Source of the DNA: Clostridia bacterium
GTDB lineage: Bacteria; Bacillota; Clostridia; Oscillospirales; CAG-272
Direction of reading: 5' to 3'
DNA length: 17,355 nt
Assembly: GCA_900767415.1 (NCBI GenBank)
Contig: CAAFYZ010000019.1
Span: 1-17,355, forward strand
Part shown: positions 8,901 to 16,471 of the stretch, one piece after another
Layout: each line of letters begins with the position of its first letter
How positions within the stretch are numbered: the stretch's first letter is position 1
The notes under the pieces: model-generated
The model's input: the letters and a program-made list of their open reading frames with translations, nothing else
The model's database searches: none
What the model was told of the DNA's origin: nothing
Position numbers and translations under genes: made by a program

Positions 8901-9483
8901 TCTCGCCGCCGACGAACACGTCGAGAATCCCGCCACGGCGGGCGTATTGCCCGATCCCGTCGACCATGTCCACACGGGCATATCCGAGCGCGGCGAGTTT
9001 CTTTTCAAGCTCCGCGGGGTCCGCCGTGTCCCCGAGTCGGAGTTCGAAGGTCAGCGTCGTAAGAAGGGACGTGGGGATCGTATAGAGCATTGCCGCCGCG
9101 GGCGTGGCGACCACGGCATCCGTCTCCCCCGAAAGCACGGAAGAAAGCACGGCAAGCCTCTCACGTTCCGTATCGTGAGAGGCAGCCATACTATGAAAAA
9201 TCAGATCGCGGGAGGGATACGCCGCGGCGCGCAGTCCCGCCGACGAAAGAGCGCGTGCGATCTTTTTCGCTTCGTCTTCATCGGAGACAAGAACCAGCGT
9301 CGGCGCACCCGTCAGGGCGACCGCGTCCCGAACGGATTCGGCGAGAAAGGCGAAGGCGGCACCCGCCGAAAGTCCGTTCACGACGAGGGGCAGTGCCTTC
9401 GCCGCCGCGAGTTGTTCTTTCAGCGTCAGATACGCGCTCCGATACTCCCGATCCGCCCGGATCAATGAGGTAACAGATGACAT
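5932..9483 (-). CDS. mfd: Transcription-repair coupling factor Mfd
   Basis: This 1183-residue protein has the normal Mfd length. It displaces RNA polymerase stalled at DNA lesions and recruits UvrA for excision repair. Domains in order: a UvrB-like N-terminal region with GYARVDMVDGIGQYARRGG (168-186); a CarD-like RNA-polymerase interaction domain, about 511-566 (SPGDYVVHRKYGIGRFEG); RecG-like translocase lobes with Walker A GDVGFGKT (665-672), DEEQ box (766-769) and TATPIPRTL (792-800); the later helicase motif QLRGRVGRG; and a C-terminal TRCF domain. All key ATPase motifs are intact. The SD AAAGGA is about 11 nt upstream, somewhat far. It lies 70 nt after pth and overlaps the foldase start by 4 nt. 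The pth-mfd-foldase order is widespread in Bacillota. Confidence 0.98.
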   Translation of the reverse strand: MSSVTSLIRADREYRSAYLTLKEQLAAAKALPLVVNGLSAGAAFAFLAESVRDAVALTGAPTLVLVSDEDEAKKIARALSSAGLRAAAYPSRDLIFHSMAASHDTERERLAVLSSVLSGETDAVVATPAAAMLYTIPTSLLTTLTFELRLGDTADPAELEKKLAALGYARVDMVDGIGQYARRGGILDVFVGGESAPVRFEFFGDEIDRMEAFDPVTQRVTGSVGKLSFLPAGETLVSEEARARILATVDRLLAKAKDDDVRQKLEKEKNALENRLPTEFRDKYEGLLYDGQSTLFSYFDLHPRTAVYLLGTAGIRENLKKQSELLRGERETLLSLGLVSAEAARYFADTADFEDFLSRNVAVHLNPFSGGVGTMRVSGLFGFRSRRTVSYGENASLLFEDLTTFRKALYRILIVCENKQGVASLLSSLQENDFPAVDLRGKADFDYNTMQNGVVYVTVGDLLEGYELMMARVAVLSMAQDEGKRVVAARREARILRRSGGAGERLLSYADLSPGDYVVHRKYGIGRFEGISTVTVDGATRDYITVRYAGTDTLFVPCDRLEMIGKYIGRKDSDGTVKLSQMGGSDWSRKTAKAKSAAKNIAKDLIRLYAERQRRPGYAFPKDSEMEEEFDASFEFAPTDSQLRAIEEIKADMERPVPMNRLLCGDVGFGKTEVALRAAFKAVCGGKQVAFLVPTTILALQHYQTALSRMRGYPVTVEMLSRFRTPKEEEAILRRLRRGEIDILIGTHKLLSKKIEFRDLGLLIIDEEQRFGVTQKEKLREFAKNVDTLILTATPIPRTLNMAMSGISDMSVLDEAPSDRRPVQTYVLEHDDGILAEAMGRELARGGQVLYLYNRIDNIDLVAGRIMKELPEARVAYAHGQMEKEELEDIWQSLVRGELDILVCTTIVETGVDLPNANTLIIENADHMGLSQLHQLRGRVGRGTRQAYAYFTYRMGKALSEVATKRLSTIREYAEFGAGFKIALRDLEIRGAGNLLGAEQHGYIDSVGYDLYIRLLSEAVLEEGGKTPEPPFEATVDMHRDANIPERYIASPAARMEMYKKISLIENEEDYRDVSDEFLDRFGTIPDATARLLRVSLLRAFAARAKIRRVEEHGGVLTFSVEKPDLAVWSELFAKYPGLAFRPGGGAVACRLRGTEEGSVLALSVLTDYIAVLSKTEEKEKKQ

Positions 9484-9553
9484 AATAACGGTTTTCCTTT
9501 ATGCCGCGCCATAGAGCGATCCCCTGCCGCGGCGCATCGGCAGAGGTCGTAAA

Positions 9554-10180
9554 TTATCGCGGGTAGCGGTTCATCGCCTCTTCGGTCTTCCCGTCGAGCA
9601 TCAGCGAGACGGCGTCCGCGATGTCGGGAAAGCGCGCGGCGATGGCGGCGCGGTCCTCCGCGCCCGGCGTGCCGAGAACCCAGTCGGCAAGATCGTAGTC
9701 GGGATGCGGTTTTTGCCCGACGCCGATCTTGATGCGCGGAAAATCCTCACTCCCGAGGGAGGCGATAATGCTTTTTAATCCGTTGTGTCCGCCGGCAGAC
9801 CCCTTCTTCCGGATGCGGATGACACCGGGGGCAAAACTGATCTCGTCGTGAAGGACGAGGATCCGCTCGGGCGGAATCTTATAAAAAGACGCCGCCTCGG
9901 CAACCGCCTTCCCCGAAAGATTCATATAGGTCATCGGCTTCATCAAAAGGACGGTATTCCCGCCGATCCGCGCCGTGCCCGTCAGGGCGGAAAACTTCGC
10001 CCGATCGACCGTCACGGAAAGTTTCGCGGCGAGAAAGTCGAGGGCGCAAAAGCCGACGTTGTGCCGCGACCTCGCATACTCTTCCCCGGGATTTCCGAGT
10101 CCGACGAGAAGGAAGGTCGGCGGAGAGAGGGGCTCCGGTTTTTGCGTTTCTATTTGTTTGAAAAGGTCAAAAATGCTCAT
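9554..10180 (-). CDS. pth: Peptidyl-tRNA hydrolase
   Basis: This 208-residue cytoplasmic esterase releases tRNA from peptidyl-tRNA dropped by the ribosome. The signature residues are present: GLGNPG with Asn30, RHNVGF with the catalytic His40, MTYMNLSG with Asn87, LHDEI with Asp112, and GGHNG with Asn133. These match E. coli Asn10, His20, Asn68, Asp93 and Asn114 with a near-constant offset, so the protein carries about 20 extra N-terminal residues. Its ATG overlaps the nadE stop (ATGA) and has no clear SD of its own, which implies translation coupled to nadE. The gap to mfd holds a hairpin (CTGCCG/CGGCAG, 9524-9543) without a U-run, so read-through into mfd is likely. Confidence 0.97.
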   Translation of the reverse strand: MSIFDLFKQIETQKPEPLSPPTFLLVGLGNPGEEYARSRHNVGFCALDFLAAKLSVTVDRAKFSALTGTARIGGNTVLLMKPMTYMNLSGKAVAEAASFYKIPPERILVLHDEISFAPGVIRIRKKGSAGGHNGLKSIIASLGSEDFPRIKIGVGQKPHPDYDLADWVLGTPGAEDRAAIAARFPDIADAVSLMLDGKTEEAMNRYPR

Positions 10181-12120
10181 TTTTGTAAAGTATTCTTTTC
10201 GATTTCCTCAATTTCGGAAAGCCAAAGCGATGCGGAAGCATCGGAAGGCATACGAAAATCGCCGCGCGGAGAGAGGGAGACAGAGCCGACCTTCGGTCCG
10301 TCCGGCATACAGGAACGCTTGAACTGCTGGGTGATAAAGCGACGGTAAAAGACCTTCATCCAGCCGAGAATGACGCCCGCGTCATACACGTCGCGGAAGC
10401 TCTCCGACGCAAGGCGGAAGACTTTTTTCGGCGAAAATCCGAAACGGACGGTATAGTAAAGGAAGAAGTCGTGAAGCTCGTACGGGCCGACGATCCCCTC
10501 CGTGCGCTGTGCGATCTCGCCGTCCTTCGGCGGAAGAAGCTCGGGGCTGACGGGCGTGTTCAGAATATCGGTGAGAACATCGGAGATCTCCGTATTCCCC
10601 GCCGCACGCTCGCACTCAGCGATATAGGCGACGAGATGGCGGATCAGCGTCTTCGGCACGGAGGCATTGACCGCATACATGGACATATGATCTCCGTTGT
10701 AGGTCGCCCAGCCGAGGGCAAGTTCGGAGAGGTCGCCCGTCCCGACGACAAGTCCGCTCTGTCCGTTCGCAATATCCATCAGCACCTGTGTGCGTTCCCG
10801 CGCCTGTGCGTTCTCGTAGACAACATTGAAGTTCTCGGGATCGTGACCGATGTCGCGGAAATGGACGGCGACCGCCTCCTTGATGTCCACGACACGGAGA
10901 GAGGCACCGAGAAGTTCGGCAAGGCGTTCGGCATTGCCACGGGTTCTCGCGGTCGTTCCGTAGCAGGGCATGGTAACGGCGGTAACGCTGTCCCGTCCCC
11001 TGCCGAGACGGTCGGCGGCACGCACGGCGACGAGCAGAGCGAGCGTAGAATCGAGTCCGCCCGAGACGCCGACGACGGCACTCTGCGAATGCGAGCGGGA
11101 AAGACGCCCGGCAAGTCCCTCCGTCTGAATGTTCAGGATCAGCTCGCACCGTTCTTTCCGCTCTGCGGGATCTTCCGGCACGAAGGGCAGGCGCGGTGCG
11201 ATGCGGGAGAGAGAGGTCTCTTCCGCTTTCAGCGAAAACTCGTGAACGGCGTAGTCCTCCGTCGGGCGGGGGATATAATTGGTAGAGCGGCGATGTTCCG
11301 ACGCGATTTTCGCGACGTCGACTTCCGTCATCAGAAGAGTCTTGCCCGAAAAGGGTTTCGCCTCTGCGATCACCGTGCCGCACTCGGCAATGATCATGTG
11401 AGCACCGAAGACGGTGTCCGTACCGCTCTCGTCCGGACCGCAACTGGTATAGAGGTATGCCGTCGTCTCCTTCGCGCTCTGCATGGCAACCATACTCCTG
11501 CGGTAGGCGGGTTTTGCCGCGAAGTCGTCCGAGGCGGAAAGATTCACAATCACGTGCGCACCCGCTTCGCTGTGAGCGACGGACGGCGGCACGGCGACCC
11601 AGATATCCTCGCAGATCTCGGCGGCAACGGTCAGTGCCGGCATCTCGCGGCAACGGAAAATCTGTTTCGCACCGAGGAGGGTATCGAAACCGGCGTAACG
11701 CACGGGGCGGTTCTCTGCAGGCGAAGGTGCAAAATGGCGCATCTCGTAAAACTCGTTGTAATTCGGCAGATGGCTTTTCGGTATAAGACCGAGAAGTCTG
11801 CCGTGGGAGACCGCCGCCGCCGCATTGTAAATACGGTCGAACACCGCGACGGGAAGTCCGACGAATGCGAGAAGATCCAGATCTTTGGTCTCTTCGATAT
11901 AGCGGGCAAGTTCTCTCTCGCAGGCGGCGAGAAGCGTCGTCTGAAATACCAGATCTCCCACCGTGTAGGCGGAAATATTCAATTCGGGGAAAACAAGTAC
12001 CTTTACTCCGGCAGCCGCCGCACTCTTCGCCGTGGCAATCGCCGAGTCGGTATTAAAATGCGGGTCGGCGACCCGCAGGGTCGGGGACGCCGTCGCGACG
12101 CGTACAAATCCGTCTCTCAT
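10177..12120 (-). CDS. nadE: Glutamine-dependent NAD(+) synthase
   Basis: This 647-residue two-domain enzyme makes NAD+ from nicotinate adenine dinucleotide, ATP and glutamine. The N-terminal nitrilase-type glutaminase domain has the triad Glu46 (FPELNISAYT), Lys115 (PKSHLPNY) and Cys170 (AAEICEDIW). These align with Glu52/Lys121/Cys176 of the M. tuberculosis enzyme. The C-terminal synthetase domain has the PP-loop SGGLDST near residue 355 and the DLSELALGWATY motif. Its length is typical of the glutamine-dependent form. Two adjacent ATGs (12123 and 12120) are possible starts. GGAG at 12127-12130 is 3 nt from the first and 6 nt from the second, so I chose the second. Residue numbers follow that choice. 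It overlaps pth by 4 nt. Confidence 0.97.
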   Translation of the reverse strand: MRDGFVRVATASPTLRVADPHFNTDSAIATAKSAAAAGVKVLVFPELNISAYTVGDLVFQTTLLAACERELARYIEETKDLDLLAFVGLPVAVFDRIYNAAAAVSHGRLLGLIPKSHLPNYNEFYEMRHFAPSPAENRPVRYAGFDTLLGAKQIFRCREMPALTVAAEICEDIWVAVPPSVAHSEAGAHVIVNLSASDDFAAKPAYRRSMVAMQSAKETTAYLYTSCGPDESGTDTVFGAHMIIAECGTVIAEAKPFSGKTLLMTEVDVAKIASEHRRSTNYIPRPTEDYAVHEFSLKAEETSLSRIAPRLPFVPEDPAERKERCELILNIQTEGLAGRLSRSHSQSAVVGVSGGLDSTLALLVAVRAADRLGRGRDSVTAVTMPCYGTTARTRGNAERLAELLGASLRVVDIKEAVAVHFRDIGHDPENFNVVYENAQARERTQVLMDIANGQSGLVVGTGDLSELALGWATYNGDHMSMYAVNASVPKTLIRHLVAYIAECERAAGNTEISDVLTDILNTPVSPELLPPKDGEIAQRTEGIVGPYELHDFFLYYTVRFGFSPKKVFRLASESFRDVYDAGVILGWMKVFYRRFITQQFKRSCMPDGPKVGSVSLSPRGDFRMPSDASASLWLSEIEEIEKNTLQK

Positions 12121-12135
12121 CATAAACTCCGTTCC

Positions 12136-12153
12136 GCCGCCCGCACGGGCGGC
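12136..12153 (-). promoter_or_regulatory. GC hairpin ahead of the nadE ribosome site
   Basis: A perfect 8-bp stem, GCCGCCCG (12136-12143) / CGGGCGGC (12146-12153), with a 2-nt loop. It lies 6 nt upstream of the nadE SD on the transcript. No U-run follows it on the minus strand, so it is not a terminator for the upstream gene. It may protect the mRNA 5' side or tune nadE translation; that role is inferred. Confidence 0.45.
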
Positions 12154-12214
12154 AAAAAGTAATGTGTCTTTCCGTATCGTCAGAAAAACATCTTTTTAGT
12201 AAAGTATTGTTTGC

Positions 12215-12859
12215 TTATTTGCTTTGCGCTGCGGTTTTCTCTTCTTTTACGAGAATCAACTCGTCCGCATAAGGCAGCGTGCGGATCGCGTCGCAGAGGG
12301 TATGCCATTCGGAGAGTTTATGATTCCGTCTCGCATAATAGATATTGATCAGCACCTCATAATTCAGGGTAACGGTGCGCAGCTGGCGGTAGGAGGACGG
12401 GAGAAGCTGGATCATATCCGACCACGCGCCCTTATCCTTCGTCTCGCAAAAATCCTGCCGTCTCTCTTCGAGAAAGGCGATCACGCCGTCGAGAACGGCG
12501 AGTGCTCCGTCGGACATCCGATCGTGTGAAAAATCGTCGCGCGTGAAGGGTTTCGCCTGGATCTTGTGCATGGTGGAACAGGAGTTCGCGACCGTGCCGA
12601 CCTTATACGTATCGAACTCTTTCCACCAATACAGGGGTGCCGTGATGTCCATCGACACAAAGATCTGCCGCAAAAACTTTCTGTGGTCGCTCCCCGCGGC
12701 AGCCAGTCTGTGCGCGAGAGCCAGATCGTTCTCTCCGAGGACAAAATTCCCCGCCGTATCGTAAAAACTGTCCATGCGCGCCCAGGAATTCATCGGGTTT
12801 CTCGCTCCGCGAATGGCGTTCTCCATATTCATTACCGAAATCCGTTCTACCGTCAGCAT
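12215..12859 (-). CDS. Conserved uncharacterised protein
   Basis: A 214-residue soluble protein with no signal peptide or membrane helix, which I do not recognise as a named family. The most conserved-looking block is SDHRKFLRQIFVSMDITAPL followed by YWWKEFDTYKVGTVANSCST and MHK. It is rich in aromatic and polar residues, as an active-site or nucleotide-binding surface might be. I recall similar WWxEFDTYK proteins in clostridial genomes and phages, without an assigned function. The start was set by sequence signals. An upstream in-frame ATG (12913) lies inside the -35/spacer region of the promoter and cannot be transcribed from it. The ATG at 12859 has GGAG at 12866-12869, six bases away. The 91-nt gap to nadE has no terminator, so they are probably cotranscribed. 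Confidence 0.7.
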   Translation of the reverse strand: MLTVERISVMNMENAIRGARNPMNSWARMDSFYDTAGNFVLGENDLALAHRLAAAGSDHRKFLRQIFVSMDITAPLYWWKEFDTYKVGTVANSCSTMHKIQAKPFTRDDFSHDRMSDGALAVLDGVIAFLEERRQDFCETKDKGAWSDMIQLLPSSYRQLRTVTLNYEVLINIYYARRNHKLSEWHTLCDAIRTLPYADELILVKEEKTAAQSK

Positions 12860-12891
12860 GAGGTGCTCCTTATTTTTTAAGTATCCTATAT

Positions 12892-12920
12892 ATTTTAGCA
12901 TACCCGCGCGCACTTGTCAA
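12892..12920 (-). promoter_or_regulatory. Strong sigma-A promoter, head of the nadE-mfd operon
   Basis: On the minus strand, TTGACA (-35, 12915-12920), a 17-nt spacer, then TAAAAT (-10, 12892-12897) preceded by TGC, which forms an extended -10. Transcription should start near 12885, giving a leader of about 26 nt. No other clear promoter appears before nadE, pth or mfd, so this one probably serves the whole series. Confidence 0.85.
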
Positions 12921-12933
12921 TATTTCGCGAAAG

Positions 12934-12966
12934 AAAATCGCCCCGCGGAAGCGAGGCGATTTTTTT
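12934..12966 (-). terminator. Intrinsic terminator of the rhamnosidase gene
   Basis: AAAATCGCC (12934-12942) pairs with GGCGATTTTTT (12955-12966 region), continued inward by CGC/GCG around a GGAA loop with one mismatch. It lies 48 nt past the rhamnosidase stop on the minus strand and separates that unit from the promoter at 12892-12920. Confidence 0.8.
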
Positions 12967-13013
12967 CGTTGCCGTAACCCGCATATCGGAGGGGAGAGGC
13001 GACGGCGGGAGTT

Positions 13014-15305
13014 TTAGCGAAAGCGTCCTGATTCCGTTTTTTTGGAGACGGGGCGGACGAAGAGGTACGTGCCGCCCGTCACGGACAGAGGTGCTTCTCC
13101 CGGCAAAGTGATCTCCGCCTCAACCCCTGCGGGGACGGCGATCTCGTAGCGGATCTCCCGATCGAAGATGTGCCACGAAGAAGAAACTCTGCCGTGGCGG
13201 CTCTCGATCCCCCCTTCGGCGAATCCGAGACGACGGTCGGGGTGCGGTGCCACGCGGATTTTCCGATACCCGGCACCGTCGTCGGGAACCGTGATCCCGA
13301 GCGCGACGCCATAGATCCAGTCATAGACGGCGCCGTAGGCGTAGTGGTTGTAAGAGTTCATATCGCTTGACCAGAAAGAGCCGTCCTCGCGGATACCGTC
13401 CCAGTGCTCCCACATCGTAGTCGCGCCGTGCCCGACGGAGAAGAGCCAAGACGGAACGCCCTCGGCAAAGAGAAGGTCATAGGCGACATCGGCGCGTCCG
13501 TTCTCGGAGAGTACGTGAAGAATATAGGGCGTGCCGACAAATCCGGTGGTCATTCTTCCGCCGTTTTCTTTGATCATATTGACAAGTTTTGTTATCAATC
13601 CGTCCCTTTCGCACGGGTCATAAAGACCGAAACGCAGAATCAGAGTGAGAGAAGTCTGGGTGATGGCGGCAAAATGCGCGTCCACCCCTTTGCCAAAATG
13701 TTTTTCTTCCCGTTCTTTCTCGTCCGCCAAAAGTTTCGGATATGCGGCGGGCATCCCGTCCTTCATGAACGCCGCGCGGAAGGCGGCACGCACCTTGGCG
13801 TGCAACGCTTCGTATGCCGCGACGTCCACGCCGAGAATGTGTCCCGCGCGGACGACAAGTTCCGTCGAATAGGCGAAAAATGCACTTGCGATCATGTCGG
13901 GGTCGGTTGCCCCGCTATATGTGCCGAAGCCGGCGTCCATGGCGAGCCAGTCGCCGAAATGTTCCCCGCCGAGCCAGAGGAATTCTTCCGGCCCCGCCCC
14001 GTGCATATAATCGACCCATTTTTTCATCATCGGGAAGTTCTCGGCGAGAAGTTCTTTGTTACCGAAGGCGAGATAGACTTCAAACGGACAGATCGTCCCC
14101 GCATCCGCCCATGCGGCAGAGAAACGGACGAAGAGTTTTTTCAGAGTGGGGGCGATGCCTTCCAGCGCGCCGTCCGGCTTCTGTCCAAGTGCCATATCAC
14201 CGAGCCACTTCCGATAGAACCGTTCGGTATCGTAATTCAGCGAGGCGGTGCGGCAGAAAACCTGCGCGTCCCCGAGCCAGCCGAGGCGTTCGTCGCGCTG
14301 CGGGCAGTCGGTCGGAACGTCGAGAAAGTTCGAGCGCTGTCCCCACAGAATGTTCTGATACAGGCGGTTGATCTTCTCTTCCCCGCAGGAAAAGAAACCG
14401 ATGCGCTTCATATCCGAATAGACAGCGACCGAAACGAAGCCCGAGAGATCGACCGTCTCCGGATATTCGTCCAGACGAAGATAGCGATAGCCGAAGAAGG
14501 TGAATTTCGGCTTTAAGAGGTCTTCGTTACCGCTTAATGTATATTCAAGTTTACTTTTTGCGGTTCTGTAATTCTCGGTATAGAAGTTCCCGTCCTTGTC
14601 AAGCACTTCGGCAAAGGAGAAGGAGACGTGCTCGCCGCGCTTCCCTTTTATGCGGATCTCGGGATAGCCCGCGAGGTTCTGTCCGAAGTCAATGACGCGC
14701 TCGCCCTTCGGGGTAACGATCAGTTCCTTCGCCGCGACACGCTCTCTTTCACGGATCTCTTCGCCGACGCGGGCAACGATCTTCGGCTTTTTCTCTTTGT
14801 CGATCTGTGCCGCGCCGACAAGCCGACGCACCGCACACAGATCCTGCCGTTCTCCGTCGTAAAGCTCGGAGAAGCGGACAGTCCCCTCATAGACGGAGAA
14901 CGTCCCGTCCGTCCCGAACCGCTCGGTATCACCGTTCTCGTACGTCAGGGTGATCCCGGCGATCACGGAGATGTGATCGGTATAGTTTCTCGCCCGCATA
15001 AAGCCGATCTCGCTGACCGCCCAGCCGTTGCCGGCATAGACGGAAAACGTGTTCTCTCCTTCGGTCAGAAGGTCGGTGATGTCATAACGTTCCGACTGTA
15101 CGCGGTGATAATAGTCCGTCCAGCCGGGTGCAAGGACGGCATCGGACGTCCGTTTCCCGTTTACGTGACATTCGAACACGCCGAGAGCGGAAACCTCCGC
15201 TATGGCTTTTTTTACTTTTCTTTTCAGGGTGAATGCCTTAAAAAATTCGGGCGCCGTCGTCCCGATTTCAAACGGTGCGCGGATCCATTTTGCCTGCTTT
15301 ATCAT
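13014..15305 (-). CDS. GH78 alpha-L-rhamnosidase, cytoplasmic
   Basis: This 763-residue glycosidase should remove terminal alpha-L-rhamnose from glycosides or oligosaccharides. It has N-terminal beta domains (to about residue 300), including VIDFGQNLAGYPEIRIKG (204-221), typical of the rhamnosidase N-terminal modules. A catalytic (alpha/alpha)6 barrel follows, with PTDCPQRDERLGWLGDAQ (331-348), which holds the conserved acidic residues Asp333, Glu339 and Asp346. The motif TTMWEHWDG supplies Glu633, the likely general base. A C-terminal beta domain ends the protein. No signal peptide is present, so it should act on imported substrates. GGAGG at 15313-15317, seven bases from the ATG, fixes the start. 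It is divergent from an AraC-type regulator. Some GH78-like proteins act on related sugars, so specificity is likely but not proven. Confidence 0.93.
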   Translation of the reverse strand: MIKQAKWIRAPFEIGTTAPEFFKAFTLKRKVKKAIAEVSALGVFECHVNGKRTSDAVLAPGWTDYYHRVQSERYDITDLLTEGENTFSVYAGNGWAVSEIGFMRARNYTDHISVIAGITLTYENGDTERFGTDGTFSVYEGTVRFSELYDGERQDLCAVRRLVGAAQIDKEKKPKIVARVGEEIRERERVAAKELIVTPKGERVIDFGQNLAGYPEIRIKGKRGEHVSFSFAEVLDKDGNFYTENYRTAKSKLEYTLSGNEDLLKPKFTFFGYRYLRLDEYPETVDLSGFVSVAVYSDMKRIGFFSCGEEKINRLYQNILWGQRSNFLDVPTDCPQRDERLGWLGDAQVFCRTASLNYDTERFYRKWLGDMALGQKPDGALEGIAPTLKKLFVRFSAAWADAGTICPFEVYLAFGNKELLAENFPMMKKWVDYMHGAGPEEFLWLGGEHFGDWLAMDAGFGTYSGATDPDMIASAFFAYSTELVVRAGHILGVDVAAYEALHAKVRAAFRAAFMKDGMPAAYPKLLADEKEREEKHFGKGVDAHFAAITQTSLTLILRFGLYDPCERDGLITKLVNMIKENGGRMTTGFVGTPYILHVLSENGRADVAYDLLFAEGVPSWLFSVGHGATTMWEHWDGIREDGSFWSSDMNSYNHYAYGAVYDWIYGVALGITVPDDGAGYRKIRVAPHPDRRLGFAEGGIESRHGRVSSSWHIFDREIRYEIAVPAGVEAEITLPGEAPLSVTGGTYLFVRPVSKKTESGRFR

Positions 15306-15344
15306 ATATCTTCCTCCGAAAAAATAATATTTACGGTTTTTCTC

Positions 15345-15374
15345 TTGCTTTCATTATACTTTTTGTGCTATGAT
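15345..15374 (+). promoter_or_regulatory. Promoter of the AraC-family regulator
   Basis: TTGCTT (-35, 15345-15350), an 18-nt spacer, then TATGAT (-10, 15369-15374), read on the plus strand. The leader is about 55 nt. The -10 lies inside the spacer of the opposing rhamnosidase promoter. Confidence 0.6.
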
Positions 15375-15381
15375 ATTTCCA
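15353..15381 (-). promoter_or_regulatory. Promoter of the rhamnosidase gene
   Basis: On the minus strand, TATAAT (-10, 15353-15358) lies 17 nt after TGGAAA (-35, 15376-15381). The -10 is perfect and the -35 matches four of six positions, as expected if an AraC-type activator assists. It interleaves with the divergent promoter of the regulator. Confidence 0.65.
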
Positions 15382-15433
15382 TAGGATATTTTATGCTGAT
15401 TATGGTCTTTTTTACGATTTTGAAAGGAACGGT

Positions 15434-16276
15434 ATGGATACACTCTTTTTCCCCGAGCTACGCGAGACGTGCCCCGTCCTCATCGTCGCGGATCGGAGCG
15501 CCGCGACCGGAATGCACCGCCACTCCTTCTTCGAACTTGTGTATATCACGGCGGGCGAAGCGGAGGAGGTGCTCGAAGACGGAACGGTACTGCCCGTGCG
15601 CGCCGGCGACTGCTTTCTGATTGATCTCGGACGGGCGCACGGATACCGACCGACCGAAAAGAGCGGGGACTTCTCGCTGATCAACTGCCTGTTTCTGCCC
15701 GAACTCATCGATCCGTCCCTCCCGTCGGCGAAGAGTCTCTCCGAGATGATGGCACCCTTCCTCTCGCGAACGGAGAGCCGCATTTCCGAAAAGGAGCGGC
15801 AGGAGATCTATCACGACAAAAACGGATTTCTCGGCGGGCTTATCGGACAGATCCGTCGGGAATTCGAGCGGCGGGAGACCGGCTATACCGACGTGATCCG
15901 CCACCTTCTCTCCACGGTGCTGATTACCCTGATCCGCGGAGAACTTCGCCGTGCGGACAGCCCCACCACGCCCGCGACGCGCGTTATCCGCTATATCGAA
16001 GGGCATTACGGCGAGCGGCTGACCCTCGGTCGGGTGGCGGACAAACTCGGTTTTTCTCTCCCCTATCTCTCTTCCCTCTTTAAAAAAGAATGCGGCATGA
16101 CCTTCCGTGACTATCTTTGCGGCGTGCGTCTGAAACACGGTGCCACCCTGCTCCGCGGTTCCGACCTGAGCATCGACGCGGTGGCACGGCTTGTCGGATA
16201 CGAAGACCCTGCGTTCTTCTATAAGATGTTCAAAAAGCATTTTGGCATGACCCCCGACGCCTATCGGAAGACATAA
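15434..16276 (+). CDS. AraC-family regulator, likely of the rhamnosidase
   Basis: This 280-residue transcription factor has a sugar-sensing N-terminus and a DNA-binding C-terminus. Residues ~20-75 form a cupin-like fold with MHRHSFFELVYITAGEAEEV (His28, His30, Glu34) and RAGDCFLIDLGRAHGY (His69). Residues ~183-278 carry two helix-turn-helix units: LTLGRVADKLGFSLPYLSSL (196-215), and IDAVARLVGYEDPAFFYKMF (247-266) with the family signature leading to FKKHFGMTPDAYRK. The SD AAAGGA at 15423-15428 supports the start. Divergent placement against a GH78 gene suggests a RhaS-like activator responding to rhamnose or a rhamnoside. The ligand is inferred from context only. Confidence 0.95.
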   Translation: MDTLFFPELRETCPVLIVADRSAATGMHRHSFFELVYITAGEAEEVLEDGTVLPVRAGDCFLIDLGRAHGYRPTEKSGDFSLINCLFLPELIDPSLPSAKSLSEMMAPFLSRTESRISEKERQEIYHDKNGFLGGLIGQIRREFERRETGYTDVIRHLLSTVLITLIRGELRRADSPTTPATRVIRYIEGHYGERLTLGRVADKLGFSLPYLSSLFKKECGMTFRDYLCGVRLKHGATLLRGSDLSIDAVARLVGYEDPAFFYKMFKKHFGMTPDAYRKT

Positions 16277-16281
16277 AGACG

Positions 16282-16320
16282 CGGAGTTGCAAAGTAAAGT
16301 TTGCAACTCCGTTTCTTTTA
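16282..16320 (+). terminator. Intrinsic terminator of the regulator gene
   Basis: A perfect 12-bp stem, CGGAGTTGCAAA (16282-16293) / TTTGCAACTCCG (16300-16311), with loop GTAAAG, followed by TTTCTTTTA. It starts 5 nt after the regulator stop codon. Confidence 0.9.
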
Positions 16321-16471
16321 TGAACCTATGACGGGAACCGGAATTGACCTTCCGTAGGCGATGCTTACATCGATGATAACGATGGACAGTGCGTTTTTCC
16401 TGCCTCGGCGCGTTTTTTTCTTTGTTCTTCTTCCCGCGCGTGCCATATCACGGGAAAAGAATGTTTTTGCT
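16321..16471. other. Intergenic stretch without a gene
   Basis: No gene is visible. Two small hairpins occur: CGATG (16359-16363) / CATCG (16368-16372), and, read on the minus strand, ACGGAA/TTCCG around 16335-16355 with a 6-nt loop. The latter vaguely resembles a tRNA arm, but no tRNA can be completed around it. Confidence 0.4.

Noticed and set aside
10471..12162. 563-codon plus-strand open frame
   Set aside because: It is antisense to nadE and its translation matches no family I know.
12860..12913. Upstream in-frame ATG extending the uncharacterised protein by 18 codons
   Set aside because: That region carries the -10 and spacer of the gene's own promoter, and there is no SD before that ATG.
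16321..16372. Possible tRNA remnant on the minus strand
   Set aside because: Only an arm-like hairpin is visible; no acceptor stem or anticodon arm can be completed.
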